Source of the DNA: a virus | DNA: 28,169 nucleotides | IMG/VR virus record: IMGVR_UViG_3300030116_001217 | Span: 1-28,169 of that record | Strand: one strand, 5' to 3' | In this document: positions 7,803-12,467 of the stretch, piece by piece | Position numbering within the stretch: position 1 is the stretch's first letter | How the letters are laid out: each line of letters begins with the position of its first letter | Position numbers and translations under genes: made by a program | Notes under the pieces: model-generated | Databases searched by the model: none | The model's input: only the letters and a program-made list of their open reading frames with translations | Told to the model about the DNA's origin: nothing

Positions 7803-8046
7803 ACTTTTTATCTATGTGTTTTTTCAATCCCGGAGTAGATAGTTTTCTACCTGTTTTATATTCCAACCAATCACAAGCTTCTTGTAGACTACACTCTTCA
7901 TTTACAATCATACTTTCTGCAAAAGATAAAGCATCTAGTTCTTCTTCAATAGGTTTTAAATAATTAGGAGTATTTTCATCTATTTCATACCCAAAAGGAA
8001 TAGTAGATGTAACTCTTCTTATATAACCATCTGGAACTAACTTCAT
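7747..8046 (-). CDS. Helix-rich DNA-binding-like protein upstream of terL, 99 aa
   Basis: The chosen start (MKLVPDGYIRRV) lies 4 bases after the previous stop; a longer frame upstream exists but overlaps a well-supported gene. Residues 35-85 (YLKPIEEELDALSFAE, then CSLQEACDWLEYKTGRKL and TPGLKKHIDKKYG) look like a helix-turn-helix with a basic recognition helix. I recall similar segments at the N-terminus of large terminases of related phages, so this may be a detached terminase domain that recognises DNA. Its end overlaps terL by 56 bases in another phase. It competes with the 138-residue protein at 10347-10763 for the small-terminase role. Confidence 0.6.
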   Translation of the reverse strand: MKLVPDGYIRRVTSTIPFGYEIDENTPNYLKPIEEELDALSFAESMIVNEECSLQEACDWLEYKTGRKLSTPGLKKHIDKKYGPRDKRLGEKPSSLLAR

Positions 8047-8050
8047 TTCT

Positions 8051-8299
8051 TTAGGAGGTTTTTCTATACTTTCTAACTTTTTTGGCGATTCGTTTTGGTT
8101 GTTTAACAAATTGTTTGCCTTTCTTCGTGCCTTTTCTTTTTGCTCTTGTCGTTGCTGCATATTCTTCATCTGATAAGGCTTTAATAGCTTTTTCAGGTAA
8201 GTAGCGTTCCCCGGTCTCTGAGGACTTCTTGCCACTCTTAGTTCTCCATTTTTGTTTGGTCCATTGTCTAAGACTACGCTGACTTTTCTTTAGTGACAT
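8051..8299 (-). CDS. Basic conserved phage protein, 82 aa
   Basis: The product contains KWRTKSGKKSSETGERYLPE, then KAIKALSDEEYAATTRAKR and a C-terminal stretch KGKQFVKQPKRIAKK. About a third of the residues are Lys or Arg. I recognise this arrangement (SGK-ETG-RYLP-KAI-AL-EYAATT) as a recurrent hypothetical family of marine phages, of unknown role. It lies in a run of small basic genes between iscU and terL, overlapping the gene before it by 26 bases. Nucleic-acid contact is plausible from charge only. Confidence 0.7.
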   Translation of the reverse strand: MSLKKSQRSLRQWTKQKWRTKSGKKSSETGERYLPEKAIKALSDEEYAATTRAKRKGTKKGKQFVKQPKRIAKKVRKYRKTS

Positions 8300-8390
8300 A
8301 TTCTTTCTCTATTTTTATAAATTCATTCCAACGATAAAACTTTTTAGTGTGTGAACTCCAAAACCAACCTTCATGCTTTTGTTTTTCCAT
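8274..8390 (-). CDS. Small hypothetical protein, 38 aa
   Basis: A short frame starting MEKQKHEGWFWSSHTKKFYR, preceded by a good AGGAGA ribosome site 5 bases before the ATG. Upstream codons in the same frame are shadowed by the neighbouring 98-residue gene, so this ATG is preferred. It is aromatic-rich (three Trp, two Phe, two Tyr in 38 residues) and charged. It overlaps the genes on both sides by 17 to 26 bases, fitting the packed layout. Function unknown. Confidence 0.5.
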   Translation of the reverse strand: MEKQKHEGWFWSSHTKKFYRWNEFIKIEKEYVTKEKSA

Positions 8391-8667
8391 GCTTTCTCCT
8401 AATAGCTTCTTTGCCTCGTTTAGCAATGTTTGCTTGTTCTCGTTTGCCTTGTACCTTGGCTCTTTGCTCAAGTACAGTAAGTATTTGAATCTTCCGAGCA
8501 TATGGTTTTTTAATCTTTTTAACTTTTGCGACAGTAGCACGAGCATCAGCAGGTGTTGCATACTTGATACTAACTGTATCTTTTGGGTTCTCATCGGTAT
8601 ATAAACGTCTACCGCTACCCTTAGGTTTTTTACCTGTTCCTACTTTTGGGTCTTTTCTTTTTGACAT
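8371..8667 (-). CDS. Lysine/arginine-rich conserved protein, 98 aa
   Basis: The N-terminal half reads KDPKVGTGKKPKGSGRRLYT followed by DENPKDTVSIKYATPADARA; the C-terminal half is a basic helix with KKPYARKIQILTVLEQRAKV. I recognise this block from a family of unknown function shared by marine phages and some algal viruses (a DUF family; number not certain). It is very basic, with no Cys. The ATG lies inside the 3' end of the preceding gene and lacks a clear ribosome site. Role unknown; DNA or RNA contact is likely from charge. Confidence 0.7.
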   Translation of the reverse strand: MSKRKDPKVGTGKKPKGSGRRLYTDENPKDTVSIKYATPADARATVAKVKKIKKPYARKIQILTVLEQRAKVQGKREQANIAKRGKEAIRRKHGKTKA

Positions 8668-8758
8668 AAGGTGCAGTACGTTTTCCTTGTTTGTTATATT
8701 TTCCTGATTTCTTTTTAGCTATCGCAATAGCTGCTTGTTGTGCTCTAGATTTAGCCAT
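8630..8758 (-). CDS. Small basic protein, 42 aa
   Basis: The frame encodes a 42-residue peptide beginning MAKSRAQQAAIAIAKKKSGK and ending KKKRPKSRNR. An N-terminal Ala-rich helix is followed by a polybasic tail. Peptides starting MAKS-AQQAAIAIA are a recurring hypothetical type in phages, in my recollection. It overlaps the downstream 98-residue gene by 38 bases in another phase. No ribosome site is obvious. Function unknown. Confidence 0.55.
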   Translation of the reverse strand: MAKSRAQQAAIAIAKKKSGKYNKQGKRTAPYVKKKRPKSRNR

Positions 8759-8798
8759 ATTAAGTTGAGCAGTTTTGCTTCATACTCAGGAAATAAAA

Positions 8799-8906
8799 TT
8801 AAGCAGCTTTGTCGTGCTTGACACCTCTATAAATCATCTGCTTGTTAGTTTTAACAGGCTTCTGACTTTTTTGAGGAGCTACTTTTGTACCTCTATAAGT
8901 AAACAC
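8799..8906 (-). CDS. YRG-type small protein, 35 aa (GTG start)
   Basis: A GTG at 8906-8904 sits 5 bases after a strong GGAGG site and opens a 35-residue frame containing FTYRGTKVAP near the start and IYRGVKHDKAA at the end. The two YRG segments resemble the DUF4278 style of short proteins (TYRG-Y) known from cyanobacteria and phages; this is a weak resemblance. A second in-frame GTG lies two codons upstream. The only ATG nearby is in another frame and stops after nine codons. Function unknown. Confidence 0.5.
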   Translation of the reverse strand: MFTYRGTKVAPQKSQKPVKTNKQMIYRGVKHDKAA

Positions 8907-8933
8907 ATTCACCTCCAGTTTGCAATTAAATAC

Positions 8934-8951
8934 GATGTACTTATGTACATC
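8934..8951 (-). other. Perfect hairpin upstream of the YRG gene
   Basis: GATGTAC-TTAT-GTACATC is a perfect 7-bp inverted repeat with a 4-base loop. It lies in a 105-base gap, about 20 bases upstream of the ribosome site of the 35-residue gene. It is not followed by a T run in either direction, so it is not a simple terminator. It could be an operator or an RNA hairpin shaping translation. Confidence 0.45.
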
Positions 8952-9011
8952 ACCCATTGCGTTCCTTCGATATCTCTATCTACTTCCGGCTTTTACAAGC
9001 TGAACGAAAAT

Positions 9012-9098
9012 CTATTGATTATGACAAGCTAATTGTTGTTGTCGTATACGTTCTTGTAGCTCTGCAAAGTCTACTTGTTGTTCTTTAGGTTTAGCCAT
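9012..9098 (-). CDS. Very small hypothetical protein, 28 aa
   Basis: The frame starts MAKPKEQQVDFAELQERIRQ and ends in TAG. Its ATG shares a base with the stop of the gene before it (TAATG), the same junction used across this operon, which supports translation. It is predicted to be one charged, Gln-rich amphipathic helix. Function unknown. Confidence 0.5.
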   Translation of the reverse strand: MAKPKEQQVDFAELQERIRQQQLACHNQ

Positions 9099-9301
9099 TA
9101 TTTATAGCCACCACCTTTCTTTTTATATTCTGATGCTAAAAGCTGGGCTTTTCGAGCTGACCATTGACCGGGTTTACCTCCTTTAGAACCAGCCTTAATC
9201 TTCTCAAAAAGCCTCTTACGCATAGTCGGCTTGGTATAATTACCAGCCTCGTTAACTCTGGATTTACTTTTCTTTTTTGTTGTTGTTTTCTTTCTTGGCA
9301 T
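9098..9301 (-). CDS. DUF5872-like basic protein, 67 aa
   Basis: After a polybasic N-terminus (MPRKKTTTKKKSKSR) the protein carries VNEAGNYTKPTMRKRLFEKI and then KAGSKGGKPGQWSARKAQLL, ending in GGGYK. The NEAGNYTKP and GGKPGQWSARKAQ blocks are hallmarks I associate with DUF5872, found in marine phages and large algal viruses; function unknown. The ATG chosen follows GGAGAT; an upstream ATG would add 11 residues overlapping the preceding gene. It overlaps the gene upstream by 38 bases. A small DNA-contacting role is likely from composition. Confidence 0.7.
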   Translation of the reverse strand: MPRKKTTTKKKSKSRVNEAGNYTKPTMRKRLFEKIKAGSKGGKPGQWSARKAQLLASEYKKKGGGYK

Positions 9302-9434
9302 CTTTATCTCCAAAAATTTTATCCCAGTTATCACTAAACTGTGCGTCAGAGACTTGTTTAGCTCTAGCTTTATTACGAGCCATCCTATTACGTTTGGCTG
9401 CTGATTTTACTCCGAAATGTCCTGCGTGTGGCAT
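9264..9434 (-). CDS. Small basic hypothetical protein, 56 aa
   Basis: The frame starts MPHAGHFGVKSAAKRNRMAR and ends in a Lys/Asn/Glu-rich tail. Its ATG overlaps the iscU stop by one base (TAATG), with AAAGAAG upstream as a possible ribosome site. The first 26 residues are strongly basic and helical; the centre has FSDNWDKIFGDKD. It overlaps the next gene by 38 bases in another phase. Function unknown. Confidence 0.55.
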   Translation of the reverse strand: MPHAGHFGVKSAAKRNRMARNKARAKQVSDAQFSDNWDKIFGDKDAKKENNNKKEK

Positions 9435-9862
9435 TATACTTCTTTATATATTTGATTATGTTGTCTATGTCTTAATTTATCTTCCCAGTCTGCTATAGCT
9501 CTGTGAATACTTTCTTCTGCTAACACACTACAATGTAATTTAATTGCAGGTAGTTCTAAGGCTGCAGCAATATCTTTATCTTTAATTTCTTTTGCTTCAG
9601 CTATAGTTTTACCTTTTAACATATCAACAAACATTGTGCTTGATGCTATGGCAGAACCACAACCATAGGTTTTAAACTTAACATCCTCTATTATATCATT
9701 ATTTAGTTTTAATTGCAACTTCATAACGTCACCACATGCGGGAGCACCAGTTAAACCGGTAGCTACATTAGGGTCGTTAGGGTCAAACCTACCAACTGCA
9801 TGTTGCTCAGGATTATTTAAAACACTTTCAAAACGGTCAACTACTTGCTTGGAATAAGCCAT
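9434..9862 (-). CDS. iscU: IscU-type iron-sulfur cluster scaffold protein
   Basis: The 142-residue protein covers a full-length IscU (E. coli IscU is 128). All three cluster-binding cysteines are present: C43 in GAPACGD, C68 in TYGCGSAIASS and C111 in IKLHCSVLAEE, with D45 and H110 also kept. The motif recognised by the chaperone HscA (LPPVK in bacteria) reads LPAIK at 104-108. IscU assembles 2Fe-2S clusters from sulfide supplied by the IscS desulfurase and hands them to apo-proteins in the cytoplasm. No iscS, iscA, hscA or ferredoxin is visible, so it would work with host partners. It is embedded with TAAT/TAATG spacing in the virion-assembly operon, so it is expressed late. Confidence 0.93.
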   Translation of the reverse strand: MAYSKQVVDRFESVLNNPEQHAVGRFDPNDPNVATGLTGAPACGDVMKLQLKLNNDIIEDVKFKTYGCGSAIASSTMFVDMLKGKTIAEAKEIKDKDIAAALELPAIKLHCSVLAEESIHRAIADWEDKLRHRQHNQIYKEV

Positions 9863-9863
9863 A

Positions 9864-10172
9864 TTACCATTTTACTTTATCTGCCCACCATGCTGCTGAC
9901 ATCTTGCCTTTAGCAATATTCTTAGCATGACGAGCTTTGAAAGACTTACGCTTTGCTTTCATTCTAGCAGACTCACCTTTTTTAGGAGCACCTGCTGTAC
10001 CACTAAGAGTACCGACCTTTTTACCTTGCTGACCAAACCTAATTAATTTAATCTTGTCACCTTCTTTAGCAACAACTACATGCGACTTAGTTGGATGCTT
10101 TGGAGTACGCTTAGGTTTATTATAACCTGATACTCCAGCTTTTTCAAGTCTTGGGTCTTTCTTTTTAGCCAT
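9864..10172 (-). CDS. DUF6321-like basic protein, 102 aa
   Basis: Residues 1-30 read KKKDPRLEKAGVSGYNKPKR and TPKHPTKSHVVVAKEGDKI; the C-terminal part is RMKAKRKSFKARHAKNIAKG followed by KMSAAWWADKVKW. This combination is one I recognise as DUF6321, shared by marine phages and algal viruses; function unknown. It is strongly basic with no Cys. The ATG shares a base with the previous stop (TAATG), and iscU begins one base after its own stop. A virion or DNA-binding role is suggested by charge and place. Confidence 0.75.
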   Translation of the reverse strand: MAKKKDPRLEKAGVSGYNKPKRTPKHPTKSHVVVAKEGDKIKLIRFGQQGKKVGTLSGTAGAPKKGESARMKAKRKSFKARHAKNIAKGKMSAAWWADKVKW

Positions 10173-10372
10173 TAGTGCAACACTCGTTTATCTTCAAATT
10201 TTTCTACATAATGCATTAAATCGCCATCAGTAACTATTTCAACAAACTCACCAACTAGTATTAAGTTATTAAACTTTGCAGCTTGTTCAGCCTTTTTCCA
10301 GTCTTCTGCAAGTATATTAGGACCTGCATAGCGTTTGCCATCCTCTTCAACTTCTGTCAGAAATATCTTCAT
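10172..10372 (-). CDS. Small acidic hypothetical protein, 66 aa
   Basis: The product starts MKIFLTEVEEDGKRYAGPNI and continues AEDWKKAEQAAKFNNLILVG to a DKRVLH end, which fits a small alpha/beta fold. It is acidic, unlike its very basic neighbours. Proteins of this look are common downstream of small terminase genes in phages, in my recollection, but have no function. It overlaps the terminase small subunit candidate by 26 bases and the next gene by one base. Confidence 0.65.
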   Translation of the reverse strand: MKIFLTEVEEDGKRYAGPNILAEDWKKAEQAAKFNNLILVGEFVEIVTDGDLMHYVEKFEDKRVLH

Positions 10373-10763
10373 AGTCTACATCTATAGCTTGTTTTTCAGG
10401 TAAGATAAAAATACCACCTGTTGCATTATGGTTAACCTCAACTCTATCAGTCTTAGCAACACCAACTCTATCTAGGATAGTTTGGGCTGCGGTCAATTTT
10501 TGACTAGCTTGAGGTATAGGTCTATCTGATTCCATCATCTGAACTAACTTAAATGCAGCCTTTGGAGCAGAACGAGCAAGTACATCCGAGGCTAAATCGA
10601 CTACTTCTTCTCTTAATGATTTTAATACTTGATAGTGATTGCCTGAGTATCCTGCTAACTCTGCGGACTTTTTAAAGTCGCCATCTGTTGTAACAAGATT
10701 ATCTAAAAAAGCCTGTTGCTTTTCAGTTAAATTACGTTGTTTCTTAGGTTCAAGATAAGACAT
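10347..10763 (-). CDS. terS: Terminase small subunit candidate
   Basis: The 138-residue protein begins LTEKQQAFLDNLVTTDGDFK and AELAGYSGNHYQVLKSLREE, an N-terminal helix-turn-helix typical of small terminases (LT-KQ-FL, then AA-AGYS). A central helical part (AAQTILDRVGVAK) and a short acidic C-terminal tail follow, also as in the family. Small terminase recognises the packaging site and activates the large subunit. It is the first gene of the leftward block, right behind a perfect sigma70 promoter whose expected start point is only 2-3 bases before the ATG, so its mRNA would be practically leaderless. terL is separated from it by about ten small genes, an uncommon arrangement. Confidence 0.8.
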   Translation of the reverse strand: MSYLEPKKQRNLTEKQQAFLDNLVTTDGDFKKSAELAGYSGNHYQVLKSLREEVVDLASDVLARSAPKAAFKLVQMMESDRPIPQASQKLTAAQTILDRVGVAKTDRVEVNHNATGGIFILPEKQAIDVDYEDISDRS

Positions 10764-10771
10764 ACCTTATT

Positions 10772-10800
10772 ATTATAGAGGCACTTTATAAATTTGTCAA
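10772..10800 (-). promoter_or_regulatory. Perfect sigma70 promoter of the leftward (late) block
   Basis: On the minus strand TTGACA (10800-10795), a 17-bp spacer and TATAAT (10777-10772) match the sigma70 consensus completely. The -10 box ends 8 bases before the ATG of the small terminase gene, so transcription should begin at about 10765 and give a leaderless or nearly leaderless message. Confidence 0.9.
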
Positions 10801-10815
10801 GTATTAAAATAATGC

Positions 10816-10844
10816 TTGACAAAATGGAAAGAAAAATATATAAT
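10816..10844 (+). promoter_or_regulatory. Perfect sigma70 promoter of the rightward block
   Basis: TTGACA (10816-10821), 17 bp, TATAAT (10839-10844). Its -35 box lies 15 bp from that of the divergent promoter, and the two form an imperfect 11-bp inverted repeat (TGTCAAGTATT / AATGCTTGACA, one mismatch). Transcription would start near 10851 and run about 520 bases before the first ORF. Confidence 0.9.
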
Positions 10845-10935
10845 AAAGGTGTAGCCGGCGGGGGTTAACTACATATTATAGAGCCTGAAAAATACTTTAC
10901 AAACCTAGTTAATTTTATATAAACTTTATAAAGTT

Positions 10936-11007
10936 GGGGGGTCACTGGTTAATACTGTAAAGCTTTGTAAAATGTAGAAGCACTATAGTATATCCCTAGT
11001 ACCCCCC
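10936..11007 (+). other. G6/C7 long stem-loop in the rightward leader
   Basis: GGGGGGTCACT (10936-10946) can pair with AGTACCCCCC (10998-11007) with a single bulged C, closing a 51-base loop that contains a smaller palindrome ACTATAGT. Runs of six G and seven C are striking in DNA this rich in A and T. It is not followed by a T run, so termination is not suggested. Confidence 0.5.
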
Positions 11008-11071
11008 CTGTATATCCTGCCCACCCATTTACCACACTTCACAAACTTTGTCAATACTTCCAAACCTTTTG

Positions 11072-11085
11072 GAATAAGCTTATAA
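11072..11085. repeat. 14-bp palindrome, copy 1
   Basis: GAATAAGCTTATAA, a one-mismatch member of a palindromic set with consensus TTATAAGCWTATAA. Others lie at 11141, 11636, 11708, 13187 and 13210. It sits right beside the TTCCAAA hairpin. Candidate operator. Confidence 0.5.
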
Positions 11086-11140
11086 ACCATGCACACTTTT
11101 TAGAATTTGTCAAGTTTTTTCTGCTCCCACTTCACAAATT

Positions 11141-11154
11141 TTATAAGCTTATAA
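11141..11154. repeat. 14-bp palindrome, copy 2 (perfect)
   Basis: TTATAAGCTTATAA is fully palindromic. It is the best-matching copy of the set and lies in the non-coding control region. Candidate operator for a dimeric regulator. Confidence 0.5.
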
Positions 11155-11372
11155 CTTTTTTAAAAAAAATAAAATAAAACTTTACAAACTTTTTAAGTTG
11201 TGTTAGCTGGTTAACAAGCTTGACAAGTCTTATGAAGTTTGAAGATTATTATTAAAACTTCACAATGGTTATAAAAATTATTCTGTTTATTCCAAAATAT
11301 TCTAAAAAATACTTGACAATGCTTTACAAGTATTAGAAAGTTACACCATTAATAATTTAAATGGAGTAAAAA

Positions 11373-11462
11373 ATGCTATATAAAAAAGATACTTTAACTG
11401 ATACACTATCTGAGTTAGATATTTTAGACGAGTTAAATTCAGAAGATATCGTTATCAGATAA
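11373..11462 (+). CDS. 29-residue leader-like peptide
   Basis: ATG at 11373 follows ATGGAG, a moderate ribosome site. The frame encodes MLYKKDTLTDTLSELDILDE and nine more residues, an acidic Leu-rich amphipathic helix. Ten bases after its stop comes a strong intrinsic terminator, so it is the only ORF on the transcript from the perfect promoter at 10816 if termination is efficient. It could be a short regulatory peptide or an attenuation-type leader. No Trp/His-type codon run is seen. Confidence 0.5.
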   Translation: MLYKKDTLTDTLSELDILDELNSEDIVIR

Positions 11463-11471
11463 ACTAAAAAG

Positions 11472-11505
11472 AAAAGCCCTCAATAGCAATATTGGGGGTT
11501 TTTTT
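11472..11505 (+). terminator. Strong intrinsic terminator after the leader ORF
   Basis: GCCCTCAATA-GCAA-TATTGGGGGT forms a 10-bp stem (two G-T pairs) with a GCAA tetraloop of the GNRA type, flanked by A4 and T7 that extend the stem. The T run is directly attached. It ends the short transcript and separates it from the early gene cassette. Confidence 0.88.
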
Positions 11506-11629
11506 GTGCCTTTTTGAAATATACCCCTAGAAAGCCCATAATCGCCCTGTATGCAAAAACTTTATTTTCTGGTACTTTGTATCATCTTTTTTGCTCAAAA
11601 GCATTACAGGAAAGTCAAGGGTTGCAAAC

Positions 11630-11742
11630 TTTTAATTATAAGCATATAACTAAAAAGTATTGGACAAATTTTATAAACTATGTTATTTAAATGTTTATAA
11701 CTTTTAGTCATAAGCATATAACTAGAAAGTACTTTACAAATC
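11630..11742 (+). repeat. Pair of about 41-bp direct repeats, 72-bp period
   Basis: 11630-11670 and 11702-11742 match at most positions, with an identical core ATAAGCATATAACTA and a shared AAAGTA followed by ACAAAT. Each copy holds one 14-bp palindrome (11636 and 11708). The second copy supplies the -35 box of the promoter of the next gene. The rest of 11463-11788 contains no gene that I can support. Confidence 0.7.
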
Positions 11743-11761
11743 TGAAAAATTCCTGTAAAGT
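11733..11761 (+). promoter_or_regulatory. Sigma70-like promoter with spanning inverted repeat
   Basis: TTTACA (11733-11738), 17 bp, TAAAGT (11756-11761). An 8-bp perfect inverted repeat ACTTTACA (11731-11738) / TGTAAAGT (11754-11761) runs from the -35 to the -10 box, which is suited to a repressor. It would drive the gene at 11789. Confidence 0.6.
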
Positions 11762-11788
11762 AGTTTGCATAAATTGTGAGGTGTTTAT

Positions 11789-12118
11789 ATGAAGAATGGT
11801 AAATTCTTTTTTAATGCCAAAGAATTTGAGGTTATTACTAATAATGGATATAAAATATTTATCCATAAAAGAACCCGACAATCTCAGGTTTTAAGGCAGA
11901 TACAACAGCACCATATAGAAAGGGTAGATATTACTTTTAATAAACTTACTAATTCTATAATGGTAGTTAAGACTAATAGACTTAATGAATTCGGCAAGTC
12001 TGTAAATGGGAAAGGAACTGTAATATCTAGTCAGAAAGGTTTAACAGTTAGAGTAAAACAAAAAAGACCACCTAGCAAGTGGCAAGAACCAAAATTGACA
12101 AGATTGGTTTTAGCATAA
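11789..12118 (+). CDS. Basic early hypothetical protein, 109 aa
   Basis: First sizeable gene of the rightward block. ATG follows GTGAGGTGTTTAT with GAGG as ribosome site. The product has an N-terminal beta-like part (FNAKEFEVITNNGYKIFIHK), a basic helix RTRQSQVLRQIQQHHIERVD and a very basic C-terminal third (QKRPPSKWQEPKLTRLVLA). Its net positive charge and first position behind an operator-like promoter would suit a DNA-binding regulator. No known motif confirms this. Confidence 0.65.
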   Translation: MKNGKFFFNAKEFEVITNNGYKIFIHKRTRQSQVLRQIQQHHIERVDITFNKLTNSIMVVKTNRLNEFGKSVNGKGTVISSQKGLTVRVKQKRPPSKWQEPKLTRLVLA

Positions 12119-12126
12119 GATAAACA

Positions 12127-12172
12127 GTAGCATAAATTTATTCTTGACAAGATTATATTTTTATGCTACAGT
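12127..12172 (+). promoter_or_regulatory. Promoter with operator-like 10-bp inverted repeat
   Basis: TTGACA (12144-12149), 17 bp, TACAGT (12167-12172). GTAGCATAAA (12127-12136) and TTTATGCTAC (12160-12169) are perfect inverted copies placed on both sides of the -35 box, the right one overlapping the -10 box. A repressor bound here would block the promoter. It drives the genes at 12198 and 12464. Confidence 0.65.
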
Positions 12173-12197
12173 TTACAAAATCAAGTGAGGGTATTTT

Positions 12198-12467
12198 ATG
12201 AAATTGTTTGATATAGAAAAAGAGGAATTTATGAAAATGTTAGATAAAGAAAAACAAGAAAAAGAAGTTTTGTTGGCACGTCACGACTACGAAAAGTTAA
12301 GAGATGATGTCATTGATATGATACATCTTAGAGAAAAAATCAACTCTAAACTAAAAGAGTTTAACATTGATGCGGAACTTCCTAGCGGTTGTAACAGCAT
12401 ATCAGATGTACTAGGGGACATTGACGCACATTTTGATGAGATAACTAACACAAGTAAGGTAATATGA
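12198..12467 (+). CDS. Charged helical hypothetical protein, 89 aa
   Basis: ATG follows GTGAGGG. Residues 1-60 form a very charged likely coiled coil (FDIEKEEFMKMLDKEKQEKE), the rest reads DAELPSGCNSISDVLGDIDA. Its stop overlaps the start of the next gene in ATGA, so the two are translationally coupled and may act together. No known family recognised. Confidence 0.65.
   Translation: MKLFDIEKEEFMKMLDKEKQEKEVLLARHDYEKLRDDVIDMIHLREKINSKLKEFNIDAELPSGCNSISDVLGDIDAHFDEITNTSKVI

Larger units (their letters stand above)
10845..11372. repeat. Non-coding control region with repeated CTT(G/T/C)ACAA motifs
   Basis: No convincing gene lies here. The motif CTTKACAA or close variants (also CTTCACAA) recurs on both strands: examples at 10894, 11033, 11130, 11180, 11219, 11258, 11312 and 11322 on plus, and TTTGTCAA or TTTGTAAA at 11047, 11106 and 10963. 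Further copies lie outside at 10795, 10815, 11732 and 12143. Some serve as -35 boxes; most have no -10 partner. Also present are palindromes AACTTTATAAAGTT (10927-10940 region), TTCCAAA-CCT-TTTGGAA (11058-11074) and an A-run at 11161. The area may be a regulator-binding or replication-origin region; neither is proven. Confidence 0.55.

Noticed and set aside
7747-7830. Programmed -1 frameshift joining the 99-residue frame to terL
   Set aside because: The two frames differ by +1, and the A-run nearby is not in the phase of a -1 slippery heptamer. Plain overlap is the simpler reading.
8047-8235. N-terminal extension of the 99-residue gene
   Set aside because: It would lie fully over the well-supported 82-residue gene in another frame; an ATG 4 bases after that gene's stop is a simpler start.
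8775-9032. Plus-strand ORF of 85 aa in a region with few long genes
   Set aside because: Opposite to the whole operon, no promoter or ribosome site, and the small leftward genes with coupled starts explain the stretch better.
10764-11788. CRISPR array
   Set aside because: The repeats are short, on both strands and irregularly spaced; there are no unique spacers of equal length.
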